Shown here: in pieces, positions 1-7,440 of the stretch
How positions within the stretch are numbered: the stretch's first letter is position 1
Layout of the letters: each line of letters begins with the position of its first letter
Assembly (NCBI RefSeq): GCF_000407165.1
Contig: NZ_KE136479.1
Coordinates: forward strand, 2,057,464 to 2,121,463
Length of the DNA: 64,000 nt
Direction of reading: 5' to 3'
Source of the DNA: Enterococcus haemoperoxidus ATCC BAA-382
GTDB lineage: Bacteria; Bacillota; Bacilli; Lactobacillales; Enterococcaceae
Position numbers and translations under genes: made by a program
Notes under the pieces: generated by a model
The model's database searches: none
What the model was told of the DNA's origin: nothing
Seen by the model: the letters and a program-made list of their open reading frames with translations, nothing else

Positions 1-43
1 TAACTATCTCCCAGAAATGAAGGCGATGTTGTATGGAAACTGA
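1..43 (+). CDS. C-terminal end of upstream gene, possibly tRNA1(Val) methyltransferase
   Basis: The first bases read in one frame as the peptide NYLPEMKAMLYGN followed by TGA at 41-43. The stop lies inside the next gene, an 11-base overlap that is typical of translational coupling. In Bacillus and many Lactobacillales the GIY-YIG gene that follows (yazA) sits directly behind the tRNA1(Val) adenine-N6 methyltransferase gene (yabB/trmN6), and a short charged tail of this kind would suit that family. Only 13 residues are visible, so the identity rests on gene order rather than on domains. Confidence 0.45.
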   Translation, partial: NYLPEMKAMLYGN

Positions 44-308
44 TCATTATTTTTATGTTCTTTACTGTAAAGATGATACTTTTTACGGAGGTTATACAAC
101 AGACCCTGAAAGACGTTTAAAGGAACACAACAGCGGTACGGGGGCAAAATATACAAGACTTCCTTCACGCTTGCCTGCAAAAATGATTCATATTGAAAAA
201 TTCAGCAGCCGCAGTGACGCTACAAAAGCAGAATATGCATTTAAAAAATTAACGAGAAAACATAAAATAGCGTACTTAAAAGAAAACGGAGCGAGTGGAT
301 GGGCTTAA
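33..308 (+). CDS. GIY-YIG nuclease-fold protein, YazA/UPF0213 family
   Basis: A 91-residue protein made almost entirely of one GIY-YIG domain. The two halves of the signature are visible as YVLYC near residue 8 and FYGGY near residue 17, followed by the conserved arginine region DPERRLKEH and a C-terminal EYAFKKLTRKHK segment that supplies the family's glutamate and basic residues. The length is close to that of Bacillus YazA. Members are small presumed nucleases whose substrate is not established. It overlaps the stop of the preceding gene, so the two are probably co-transcribed; a weak AAGGCG lies about ten bases before the ATG. Family assignment is firm; the cellular role is unknown. Confidence 0.88.
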   Translation: METDHYFYVLYCKDDTFYGGYTTDPERRLKEHNSGTGAKYTRLPSRLPAKMIHIEKFSSRSDATKAEYAFKKLTRKHKIAYLKENGASGWA

Positions 309-316
309 TAATTTGA

Positions 317-425
317 GAATTTAGAACAGCTGAAAAGTTCTATTCTAACTTAGGTTTTCAAGTGAAGAATAACGAATAAGTTGAAGATGAACATGGCTAT
401 ATCCTTGTGGAAAAAATAAAAAATC
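317..425 (+). pseudogene. Remnant of a small enzyme domain (GNAT or VOC C-terminal part)
   Basis: Downstream of the GIY-YIG gene one frame reads EFRTAEKFYSNLGFQ, then VKNNE, a stop at 377-379, and in the same frame VEDEHGYILVEKIK. The pattern A-E-x-F-Y-x-x-L-G-F followed by a GY-x-x-x-E-K strand is what the C-terminal end of a GNAT acetyltransferase looks like; a glyoxalase-type domain is the other reading. There is no start codon or ribosome site and an internal stop, so it is called a decayed fragment. The match was made by eye and could be chance. Confidence 0.3.
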
Positions 426-463
426 CCCAACCGATTATTTTTAAATCGACTAAGGATTTTTTT
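419..463. terminator. Hairpin terminator between yazA-like gene and ltrA-like gene
   Basis: AAAATCC and CGATT on the left pair with AATCG and GGATTTTTTT on the right. The run of Ts on the plus strand and of As on the left makes it usable in both directions, ending the yazA-like transcript and the minus-strand gene that stops at 472. Confidence 0.6.
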
Positions 464-471
464 CTTGTTCC

Positions 472-1572
472 CTATATAAGTTCTTGTTTAACCTTATAAA
501 GTAAAAACAATAAAAATACCACATTCACGAATAAAAATAGCGGTATAAAATCTTGGATAAGCAAACTAATGATGATCCATATCGCAAAATAAATCACACT
601 TTTACTAATGAACGGAAGGTAATTATGCTCTTTTTTTGTATAAATGATCATATTAACAATCGTTCCGCCTAAGAAACAAGCTAAGCTAGCAGCCAAACAA
701 AGTACAAAGAAAAGTGGTTTGATCTGCGCTTCTACATAATTTTCATACAAAACAAGTGACAAACCTAGGCCAACGAAAATAAAATAATGCGAATGGATCA
801 AAACCAAACCGGCTGTTTCTTTTTGTCGCTCGATCCCTGATTTATACACTGCATTGTAAAAAAGAAACATTACAACAACCATCAGAAAGAACAAGACACT
901 ACCAATACTTATTTTATTAAAAACGATCGTATTGGCAACTGCAATCACTGCTTCACCAAATAATAATAGCGTAAATAGACTATAACGCTCCGTTAAATGT
1001 CCAAAATTCGTAGGAAAGTCTTCCAAATTTTTCTTCATAACTATCGGGAAAAATGCTGTAATAAAAATAGAAATCGCATACACACTAAAACGAATAGAAT
1101 AAGCTCCCCACGGTAAAATTGTGATAAACCCGATCAACCCAGTTGCACATAACATAATCGCTAATTGATAACATAACTTTTTAACAACAGAATCTTCCGT
1201 ACTTCTCATTTTCAAATAATACTGCAACGCAATACTGAAAAATAAAATAGAAGTTGCTCCTGCAAATGTAAAATGTGTCTTCTCAAAATCAACATTGATC
1301 GACTGAGCCAAAATAATTACCCAGAACATATCAAAAAATAAAAATAGCGCACTTATCTTATTCTTAATAGAAAATCGGTTAGCAAAAACAGTTTGGTACG
1401 TCCAAATCGTCCAAAAAACTAGTGTCAACATTAGAAACTCACCCATGCTTTTGAAGGATAGCACTTGATCTGCACCAACAAATAGAATTGATGCAATACG
1501 ACTGATTGCATAAGCAAAAATCAAATCATAAAACAGTTCGAACTCGGAAACCTCTTTTTTTAGTACCTGCAT
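472..1572 (-). CDS. Low temperature requirement A (LtrA)-like integral membrane protein
   Basis: A 366-residue protein with about ten to eleven hydrophobic segments and very few soluble stretches. The N-terminus carries the family hallmark ELFYDLIFAYAISRI, and HLTERYSLFTLLLFGEAVIAV around residue 200 is the second conserved block of LtrA proteins (PF06772). The family was named from a Listeria mutant with a cold-growth defect, but its transport or enzymatic activity is not established. The start is supported by GGAAGTGAT eight or nine bases before the ATG. It is a single-gene unit, bounded by a shared terminator at 419-463 and by a second hairpin at 1683-1720 on its upstream side. Family call good, function unknown. 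Confidence 0.85.
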   Translation of the reverse strand: MQVLKKEVSEFELFYDLIFAYAISRIASILFVGADQVLSFKSMGEFLMLTLVFWTIWTYQTVFANRFSIKNKISALFLFFDMFWVIILAQSINVDFEKTHFTFAGATSILFFSIALQYYLKMRSTEDSVVKKLCYQLAIMLCATGLIGFITILPWGAYSIRFSVYAISIFITAFFPIVMKKNLEDFPTNFGHLTERYSLFTLLLFGEAVIAVANTIVFNKISIGSVLFFLMVVVMFLFYNAVYKSGIERQKETAGLVLIHSHYFIFVGLGLSLVLYENYVEAQIKPLFFVLCLAASLACFLGGTIVNMIIYTKKEHNYLPFISKSVIYFAIWIIISLLIQDFIPLFLFVNVVFLLFLLYKVKQELI

Positions 1573-1682
1573 TCGATCACTTCCATTCTGATTGATAGTT
1601 GTATGGTTCCTTTTAATTATAATCGCGATTGCCTACTTAATACAAAAATAGTGACCCTTTTTGGACTTTTTACAGAAAATAA

Positions 1683-1720
1683 AGAGCCAGAAACTAAACA
1701 GCAGTTTTGTTTCTGGCTCT
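1683..1720 (-). terminator. Terminator of the pncA-end operon
   Basis: The arms AGAGCCAGAAAC and GTTTCTGGCTCT are perfect 12-base complements; on the minus strand the hairpin is followed by TTTATTTT. It lies about 150 bases beyond the pncA stop. The rest of 1573-1875 holds no gene that I can see. Confidence 0.8.
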
Positions 1721-1875
1721 AAACCCAAATAAACAGCGAGAAAAAAGCTAAGTACATTTTATTCCCCTCACACAACAACTTCTAAGAGTTGAACTCTTCG
1801 GAAATAGGCTGAAATTATTGTACAATACCTACTTGTTTCTCAGAGATAGACATTTTCGTCTCGTCCGATCAGATT

Positions 1876-2424
1876 CTATTCAATTATTTGTGCTCCTAAT
1901 GTTTGTTTGAAATGACGTAACGCCCATTCATGTCCAACTGGATCAAAACTTGCGACCGCATTTTTATGAATGACAATTTTATACCCTAAATTATAAGCAT
2001 CCACAGCCGTATGCAGTACACAGATATCCGTACAAACACCAACTAAATGGATCTCTGTGATCGCTCTTTCACGCAAGCGTATATCTAAATCTGTTCCACT
2101 AAAAGCTGAGTAGTGTCGCTTATCGATCCAATAAACGTTTGCTTGCTCACGACTTTTTTCATAAATATTAGCAAGTTCTCCGTATAGATTTCGCCCAATC
2201 GTACCAGCAATATTATGCGGCGGAAACAAGCTATTCTCTGGGTGATAAGGATCATTTTGATCATGTCGGTCAATAGCATAGACCACAAAGTCTTTATTTT
2301 CAGTGAATAGTTTTGTCACTTCAACTAAAGAGTCCTCAATCGCTTGGCCCGCATGCCCAGTTGTAAGAGTACCATCTGTTGCGACAAAATCATTCGTATA
2401 ATCTATTGAAATCAATGCTTTCAT
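1876..2424 (-). CDS. pncA: Nicotinamidase, isochorismatase-like cysteine hydrolase
   Basis: Hydrolyses nicotinamide to nicotinate and ammonia for NAD salvage. The 182-residue protein begins MKALISIDYTNDFVA, where an aspartate of the catalytic triad lies, has a lysine in the segment DKRHYSAFSGTDLD and the nucleophile cysteine in VGVCTDICVLHTAVDAY. This arrangement follows Bacillus PncA (YueJ) nearly block for block, so nicotinamidase is preferred over generic isochorismatase. The ATG at 2424 is chosen because GGAGG lies seven bases upstream; an in-frame TTG 18 bases earlier overlaps that site and is unlikely. It is the last gene of a nudF-macP-mtnN-pncA run, and an NrtR-type NAD regulator lies about 11 kb away. 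Confidence 0.85.
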   Translation of the reverse strand: MKALISIDYTNDFVATDGTLTTGHAGQAIEDSLVEVTKLFTENKDFVVYAIDRHDQNDPYHPENSLFPPHNIAGTIGRNLYGELANIYEKSREQANVYWIDKRHYSAFSGTDLDIRLRERAITEIHLVGVCTDICVLHTAVDAYNLGYKIVIHKNAVASFDPVGHEWALRHFKQTLGAQIIE

Positions 2425-2454
2425 CCTAAGACCTCCAAACAATAATATGATAAA

Positions 2455-3147
2455 TTAAACCAGATGCTTCACAAAATTAATCACCATTTGCGCAGATTTT
2501 TCTCCTGCTTCTTCAATAAATTCATCAAATGTTTGAGTAGCTTCATGATCTGCTGTATCACTGATAGCTCTAACAACTAAAAAGGGAATATTAAATTGCG
2601 CCGCTGCTTGAGCAATTGCCGCACCTTCCATTTCACAAGCTAACGCTTCTGGAAACTCGGTAATGATTTCTTTTACTTTTTTCTGATCGTTAACAAAAGA
2701 ATCTCCTGTTACGATCAAACCGTGATGAATTGACATGCCTGTTTTTTCAGCGGCTTTATTCATTTCAAGTTTTAAATAGTCGCTTGATTCATAATACAAT
2801 GGCATTCCTGGTAATTGTCCTGGCTGATAGCCAAATCCAGTAACATCTACATCAAAATAAGCTAACTTATCTGCTATTACGACATCGCCAACAGATAGAC
2901 CTTGTCCAATACCACCTGCTGATCCTGTGTTGATTACCATATTTACACCATATTGATGAACCAATAAAGTGGTCGTAACAGCAGATAATACTTTGCCGAT
3001 CCCAGAACGTACTACAATCACTTCATGACGCCCCAAAGAACCTGAAACAAATACTGCTCCAGCTCTTTCCCAAGATCGAGTATCAGATAACGCTTCTTTT
3101 AAAATTTTTACTTCTTGATCCATAGCACCGATAATTCCAATTTTCAT
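2455..3147 (-). CDS. mtnN: 5'-methylthioadenosine/S-adenosylhomocysteine nucleosidase
   Basis: Cleaves adenine from methylthioadenosine and S-adenosylhomocysteine, giving methylthioribose and S-ribosylhomocysteine; the latter feeds LuxS and the methyl cycle. The 230-residue length is normal. Visible family features are the start MKIGIIGAMDQEVKIL with the catalytic glutamate of GAMDQE, the glycine-rich NTGSAGGI phosphorylase-type loop near residue 75, the substrate-binding CEMEGAAIAQ near residue 170, and VRAISDTADHEA with the catalytic aspartate near residue 195. It starts 17 bases after the macP stop and is followed by pncA after 30 bases, so all four genes are probably one transcript. Confidence 0.95.
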   Translation of the reverse strand: MKIGIIGAMDQEVKILKEALSDTRSWERAGAVFVSGSLGRHEVIVVRSGIGKVLSAVTTTLLVHQYGVNMVINTGSAGGIGQGLSVGDVVIADKLAYFDVDVTGFGYQPGQLPGMPLYYESSDYLKLEMNKAAEKTGMSIHHGLIVTGDSFVNDQKKVKEIITEFPEALACEMEGAAIAQAAAQFNIPFLVVRAISDTADHEATQTFDEFIEEAGEKSAQMVINFVKHLV

Positions 3148-3163
3148 CGTGATTTCCTCTTCT

Positions 3164-3460
3164 CTATAAATTCAATACTATAAATATTACAATAGCCAAC
3201 AAAATTGCCACAACAATAATAGCTTTCGTGAGTGTACTACTGCGCTCACGAATTTTTGTTTGCTCATTTGAACGTGATTTAGTAATTTCCTTTTGCTTCT
3301 TGTGTTCTTTTCGGTAAAAACTAGCTATTTCTTTTTCTTTTTTACGGTACTCTTTGTCAGCTTCTTTTTGTTCTTGCTCAAATAATCTTTGTGCTTCTTT
3401 GTCAGCTTCTTCTTTTCGTTTCCGTAATTCTGTCCGAGTGACCAGCGGACCTTTACTCAT
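3164..3460 (-). CDS. macP: MacP-like membrane protein, putative cell wall synthase accessory factor
   Basis: A 98-residue bitopic protein: a basic and acidic, probably helical cytoplasmic part (residues 1-75, rich in Lys and Glu) and one C-terminal transmembrane helix (about 78-97, AIIVVAILLAIVIFIVL). The N-terminus MSKGPLVTRTELRKRK resembles MacP, the StkP-phosphorylated activator of PBP2a in Streptococcus pneumoniae, whose gene likewise lies between a nudix gene and the MTA/SAH nucleosidase. The threonine at residue 8 is a possible phospho-site by analogy. The ATG overlaps the nudF stop as ATGA. The call rests mostly on gene order and architecture, so some doubt remains. Confidence 0.7.
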   Translation of the reverse strand: MSKGPLVTRTELRKRKEEADKEAQRLFEQEQKEADKEYRKKEKEIASFYRKEHKKQKEITKSRSNEQTKIRERSSTLTKAIIVVAILLAIVIFIVLNL

Positions 3461-4041
3461 TGTTTATCCTCCTTCAGCAGCTTTTTTAGTTGCTGCAGTT
3501 CCCAATACTGCACGGCAAAAATTGTTTTTGCATCACAAATTAGGCCACTGGCAATTTCTGCTTTCGCTTCCTCTAATGTTACTGTATATAATTCTAATAC
3601 TTCGTCATCATCTTGAGGACGGGGATTAGGAACTTTCTCTAAATCTTCGGCATAATAAATATGAAGTAGTTCATTAGCAAATCCTGGAGAAACATACATA
3701 GACGTCACAAAGGTAAACTTATTTGCTCGAAAGCCAGTTTCCTCTTCTAACTCTCTTTCTGCCGTTTCTTTTGGATGGTCATGTTCACCTGGATCAATTT
3801 TACCAGCAGGGATTTCTAAAAGAACTTTTTCCATTGGTTTTCTAAATTGCTTAACCATGATCATTTTATTATCAGCCGTAATAGGAATGACCGCAACAGC
3901 TCCTGGATGAAATACTAATTCACGTGTGCTCGTTTCGCCATTTGGCAAACGTACTTCGTCTAAAACAACGTCAATTATATGTCCTTTAAATATCTCTTTT
4001 CTGGAAATCGTCTTTTCCTCAAACTCTTCAAAGTTCATCAT
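3457..4041 (-). CDS. nudF: Nudix hydrolase, ADP-ribose pyrophosphatase type
   Basis: Predicted to hydrolyse ADP-ribose to AMP and ribose 5-phosphate. The nudix box runs from GKIDPGE to RELEEETGF; it has the required glycine, the RE pair and EExG, but two more residues than usual between the first glutamate and the RE pair. The N-terminal beta domain has the expected VRLPNGETSTRELVFHPGAV pattern of NudF enzymes. The ORF can start earlier at TTG, but GGTGAAGG lies directly before ATGATG at 4041, so that start is chosen (the second ATG at 4038 is also possible). First gene of the nudF-macP-mtnN-pncA operon; the 265 bases upstream hold the promoter region and the next gene's terminator. Confidence 0.85.
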   Translation of the reverse strand: MMNFEEFEEKTISRKEIFKGHIIDVVLDEVRLPNGETSTRELVFHPGAVAVIPITADNKMIMVKQFRKPMEKVLLEIPAGKIDPGEHDHPKETAERELEEETGFRANKFTFVTSMYVSPGFANELLHIYYAEDLEKVPNPRPQDDDEVLELYTVTLEEAKAEIASGLICDAKTIFAVQYWELQQLKKLLKEDKQ

Positions 4042-4258
4042 GTCCTTCACCAATCTTTCTATGGATATAATACCTTAATTTTGAAATTTTATCACTTATC
4101 GTTCTTTTTGTGAATCTTTTCTTTGCTATAACTTGCTATTTTAAGATATCTTCTTTATTTATTAATACTTAATTAAACTTTTCAATAAATGAAAGATTTC
4201 ATCTAATTATACCAGTAAATCAAAATTGGAATAGCCTCATTCAACAACACACAAGTTT

Positions 4259-4301
4259 AAAGGAGAAGCAGGACTATATAAATAGTCTTGTTTCTCCTTT
4301 T
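4259..4301 (-). terminator. Terminator of the lipoprotein gene
   Basis: AAAGGAGAA with GACTAT pairs with ATAGTC and TTCTCCTTT around a four-base loop, leaving one or two mismatches. On the minus strand it follows the stop at 4319 by about 18 bases and is followed by TTTAAAC. Confidence 0.75.
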
Positions 4302-4318
4302 AGTTTATCTGTATCTAC

Positions 4319-5008
4319 TTATTTTTGCAATTCAGCCAGAGAGTTCATGACTTTGATTAAATCGGCTTTGTTACTCTCTTTTTTTTCTGCCAGTGTCCAA
4401 CTGATACACTGCAAATAATGATCCTTACTTTCTACTAAATCGTAGATGTAGTAAACTTCCACACCATCTTTACTTGCAATAAAGCTACGACGTTCACCTT
4501 TTAGTTCATTGTACTTGATCGTTTCTTTCTTTTCATCCGTTATTTCGCCCAAATCAGATAGATCAACAGAGCTTTTGAATGCATCGAAACTGTCAAAATC
4601 TTTTTTTGCTTCGCTTAGCACCATATAGTATTCTTCATTCGCAGCATTCTTTAAACTAACGTCGGCATTATCACTTAATTCTTTGGCTTCTACTGACTGC
4701 CAGCCTTCTGTTAATTCTACTTTAAAGTTTCCATTTTTGGTTTTGATTACTTCTAGCTTACCTTTTGATTCATCTGATTGTTCTTTCGTTTCTTCGGTGG
4801 CCGCTTTATTCTCGTCTAGCGTACCACTTGTTGCAGATTTATCCCTAGGTTCGTAGAACACTTCATCGTCCCCATAAGAACTCGATTCCTCAGAACTTGT
4901 TTCTTCTATATAAACGTCATCGTCTACTTCTTCCACAACTTTACGTCCAGAACAGCCTGTGATCACTAATCCCACTATCAATATGGTCATGATTTTAAAT
5001 TTTTTCAC
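4319..5008 (-). CDS. Lipoprotein of unknown function
   Basis: A 229-residue exported lipoprotein. The signal peptide MKKFKIMTILIVGLVITGCSG carries the lipobox ITGC with Cys19. Residues 20-85 are acidic and Ser/Thr-rich, as in surface linkers. Residues 85-229 form a compact domain (LEVIKTKNGNFKVELTEGWQ and onward, ending in a helix ADLIKVMNSLAELQ) that resembles PsbP-like lipoprotein domains of Firmicutes in outline; this is inference only. It is alone, with its own terminator at 4259-4301, and is divergent from xpaC, so the 275-base gap holds both promoters. Not recognised beyond lipoprotein. Confidence 0.8.
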   Translation of the reverse strand: MKKFKIMTILIVGLVITGCSGRKVVEEVDDDVYIEETSSEESSSYGDDEVFYEPRDKSATSGTLDENKAATEETKEQSDESKGKLEVIKTKNGNFKVELTEGWQSVEAKELSDNADVSLKNAANEEYYMVLSEAKKDFDSFDAFKSSVDLSDLGEITDEKKETIKYNELKGERRSFIASKDGVEVYYIYDLVESKDHYLQCISWTLAEKKESNKADLIKVMNSLAELQK

Positions 5009-5186
5009 ACTGTTTCTCCTTTTATCCTAATCATTCACTTTCATTATACCTCACGTTTCCTAATTTTCATCATATTTCTTTTTGACTTTTTTGTGAACAA
5101 TTTAGTTCATTCTACATCTAAAGTAGTAAAAAACGCTATTTTCCCTTGTCATTTCTTACATTTTCTCTAAATATCAAAATCAACCT

Positions 5187-5215
5187 TTGGACTGATATTC
5201 TTTCTAGCCTAGAAT
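5187..5215 (+). promoter_or_regulatory. Probable promoter of xpaC-telA
   Basis: TTGGAC at 5187-5192 and TAGAAT at 5210-5215 are separated by 17 bases and lie about 70 bases before the xpaC start. No second motif is evident between them and the gene. Confidence 0.5.
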
Positions 5216-5283
5216 GTGCTAAAATAACTTATATAGCGGAGGATAGTAACTTTCGATGGAATAAATGATTGGAGGGAATATAA

Positions 5284-5946
5284 ATGAGAAAAGGAAAACT
5301 TATTCAAATAATTGCTTATTTATTTTTAGCAGGTTTAGTTCTGCGTTTTATTACTGGTATACATATGCCAGCAGTTGTCGTGGTTCTTTTGATTCTAATG
5401 GTCCTACTTTTTACTGGCACGAAGAACAAGGTTGGAAAAAAAGAAGATCAATTGCCTAATCTTACAAAGTCTAGAGAAGAACACTATGAAACGATTGGCA
5501 TGACGGATCAAGAAATTGATTTTTTCCGCGATACAATGAATACGACTAAAAAACAAATTGTTCAGTTACAAGAAAATATGAATGCTTCTACTAAATTAAG
5601 AGCGATCGACTTACGTAATGATACGTTAAAAGTCTCAAAAGCCTTATTTAAAGAATTAGTCAAAGATCCAAAAAAATTACACTTAGCTAATCACTTTCTT
5701 TATACCCACTTACCTAATTTAGTTGATTTAACAGGTAAATATTTAGAGATAGACGATCATGAGATCAAAAATAAACAAACCTACGAAAAACTAGAAGAAA
5801 GTGCTCAAATTATCGATCAAGTCTCTAAATTGATCAAAAAAGACTACGAACAATTTGTAGCAGAAGATTTAGAGGACTTGGATGTTGAGATTTCCGTTGC
5901 TAAAAATAGCTTAAAAAGAGATAATGAAAATAAAAATAATGAGTAG
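5284..5946 (+). CDS. xpaC: XpaC-family membrane protein (5-bromo-4-chloroindolyl phosphate hydrolysis family)
   Basis: A 220-residue protein with two short N-terminal membrane segments (about residues 7-25 and 28-46) and a cytoplasmic helical region. The motif EIDFFRDTMNTTKKQI near residue 78 and KALFKELVKDPKKLHLANHFLYTHLPN in the middle are typical of XpaC proteins, which are regularly encoded just before telA. The family name comes from an early reporter phenotype and says little about function; a link to envelope stress together with TelA is inferred from gene order. Start ATG at 5284 with GGAGGG eight bases before it. An overlapping reading frame that begins at 5265 is a shadow. Confidence 0.85.
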   Translation: MRKGKLIQIIAYLFLAGLVLRFITGIHMPAVVVVLLILMVLLFTGTKNKVGKKEDQLPNLTKSREEHYETIGMTDQEIDFFRDTMNTTKKQIVQLQENMNASTKLRAIDLRNDTLKVSKALFKELVKDPKKLHLANHFLYTHLPNLVDLTGKYLEIDDHEIKNKQTYEKLEESAQIIDQVSKLIKKDYEQFVAEDLEDLDVEISVAKNSLKRDNENKNNE

Positions 5947-5977
5947 TTGCCTGAAACAAGTAAAAAAATACAACGAA

Positions 5978-6011
5978 ATCAAGCTTTGATACTTTAACAT
6001 CAAAGCTTGAT
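5978..6011. repeat. Perfect 13-base inverted repeat behind xpaC
   Basis: ATCAAGCTTTGAT at 5978-5990 and ATCAAAGCTTGAT at 5999-6011 are exact complements with an eight-base loop. No T run follows on either strand, so it may be an mRNA stability or processing hairpin between xpaC and telA rather than a terminator. Confidence 0.7.
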
Positions 6012-6100
6012 CTCAGGTAAACATGGTTGTTTGGTACAGAGGTAACAATGCGAAATGGAGCTACTATAACATTATTTAGCTACACAAATCACTCCCTAGA

Positions 6101-6150
6101 AAAATAGATTACTTTGAAGAATTGATTATTTCAGAGTAATCTCCTATTTT
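6101..6150. repeat. Long imperfect hairpin before telA
   Basis: AAAATAG-ATTACTTTGAA pairs with TTCAGAGTAAT and CTATTTT (one mismatch and a two-base bulge). It could end xpaC transcription or mark telA as having its own promoter; no TTGACA/TATAAT pair is clear between here and telA. Confidence 0.55.
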
Positions 6151-6199
6151 CTACAGAATTAACTGATTTGTTTCGCTTTTAAATTTAGGAGGAATCATA

Positions 6200-7387
6200 A
6201 TGGAAAATGACTCAAAAGATGTAACCCCAGTAAATGATACACTGGATGATTTATTAAATAACCCTTTTTCAACACCTATCGATTCATTAACAACAACACA
6301 ACAAAGTGAGATTTCTGCTTTGCAAGATAAGCAAGTTGCTGACCGCTTAGTTGATAAGTTACCAGCCGATAGACAAGCTCAAGCAAGAGAACTTGCTTCA
6401 AAAATCGATGTTCAAGATTCACAGGCTGTCATCACTTATGGGTCTGCAGCCCAAACAAAATTAAGTGAATTTTCACAATCAATGTTAAATCATGTACAAG
6501 CACAAGACATTGGCCCTGTTGGTGATTCATTAACTGACTTAATGTACCGATTAAGTGAAGCGAATCCTGATCAGCTTAGAGCTGGTGAAGGAAACTTCTT
6601 TTCAAAAATGCTTGGGAAAGTAAAACAATCTGTTTTTGAAATCACGGCAAAATACCAAAAAATTGGTGCTCAAATCGACAAGATCTCAATCAAATTAGAT
6701 CATGAAAAAAATGGTCTTTTAAAAGATAATTTAATGTTGGATCAATTATATAATAAGAACAAAGACTATTTTGATGCCTTAAATATATACATCGCAGCTG
6801 GTGAATTAAAGATGGAAGAACTTCAAACGACAATCATCCCTGAAGCAATGAAAAAAGCGGAAGAATCTGGTGATCAAATGGATGTTCAAATCGCCAATGA
6901 TTATACACAATTTTTGGATCGTTTAGATAAGCGAACGCATGATTTACGCTTAGCACGTCAAATCACGATCCAACAAGCGCCACAAATTCGTTTGATTCAA
7001 AATACCAATCAAGCTTTAGCTGAGAAGATCCAAGCATCAATCAATACTGCAATTCCACTTTGGAAAAACCAAGTAGTCATCGCGTTGACTCTTTTACGTC
7101 AAAAAGATGCTGTTACAGCACAACGTCAAGTATCTGAAACAACAAATGATTTATTGAAGAAAAATTCTGAAATGCTTAAAATTTCGGCAATCGAAACTGC
7201 GAAAGAAAATGAACGTGGCATTGTTGATATCGATACACTTCAAAAAACTCAAAACGATTTAGTTGAAACAATCCAAGAAACCTTACGAATCCAGCAAGAA
7301 GGTAAAGAAAAACGCCGTGCAGCTGAAATCGAATTAGGCCATATGGAAGAAGATTTAAAGAGTAAATTATTAGAGTTGACTCAATAG
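6200..7387 (+). CDS. telA: TelA-family toxic anion resistance protein
   Basis: A 395-residue, almost wholly helical cytoplasmic protein. Family features include [17 protein letters not shown] near residue 150, [20 protein letters not shown] near residue 190, and the block [20 protein letters not shown] with TAIPLWKNQ near residue 275, which is the most conserved part of TelA proteins. The name comes from tellurite resistance plasmids; chromosomal homologues in Firmicutes are linked to resistance to tellurite and cell-envelope agents, but the mechanism is not settled. Length is normal and the AGGAGG seven bases before the ATG is strong. Paired with xpaC 250 bases upstream; ends in a shared terminator at 7396-7440. 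Confidence 0.9.
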   Translation: MENDSKDVTPVNDTLDDLLNNPFSTPIDSLTTTQQSEISALQDKQVADRLVDKLPADRQAQARELASKIDVQDSQAVITYGSAAQTKLSEFSQSMLNHVQAQDIGPVGDSLTDLMYRLSEANPDQLRAGEGNFFSKMLGKVKQSVFEITAKYQKIGAQIDKISIKLDHEKNGLLKDNLMLDQLYNKNKDYFDALNIYIAAGELKMEELQTTIIPEAMKKAEESGDQMDVQIANDYTQFLDRLDKRTHDLRLARQITIQQAPQIRLIQNTNQALAEKIQASINTAIPLWKNQVVIALTLLRQKDAVTAQRQVSETTNDLLKKNSEMLKISAIETAKENERGIVDIDTLQKTQNDLVETIQETLRIQQEGKEKRRAAEIELGHMEEDLKSKLLELTQ

Positions 7388-7395
7388 CGATATAA

Positions 7396-7440
7396 AAAAT
7401 ACTTAACCAAGCCACCGTTGCTTGATTAAGTATTTTTTTT
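7396..7440. terminator. Bidirectional terminator between telA and mtlD
   Basis: AAAATACTTAA and CAAGC pair with GCTTG and TTAAGTATTTTTTTT. The A run on the left and T run on the right allow it to end telA (plus) and the mtl operon (minus). Confidence 0.88.

Noticed and set aside
5265-5459. Reading frame overlapping the start of xpaC
   Set aside because: Shadow frame; the xpaC start has the proper ribosome site and conserved protein sequence.
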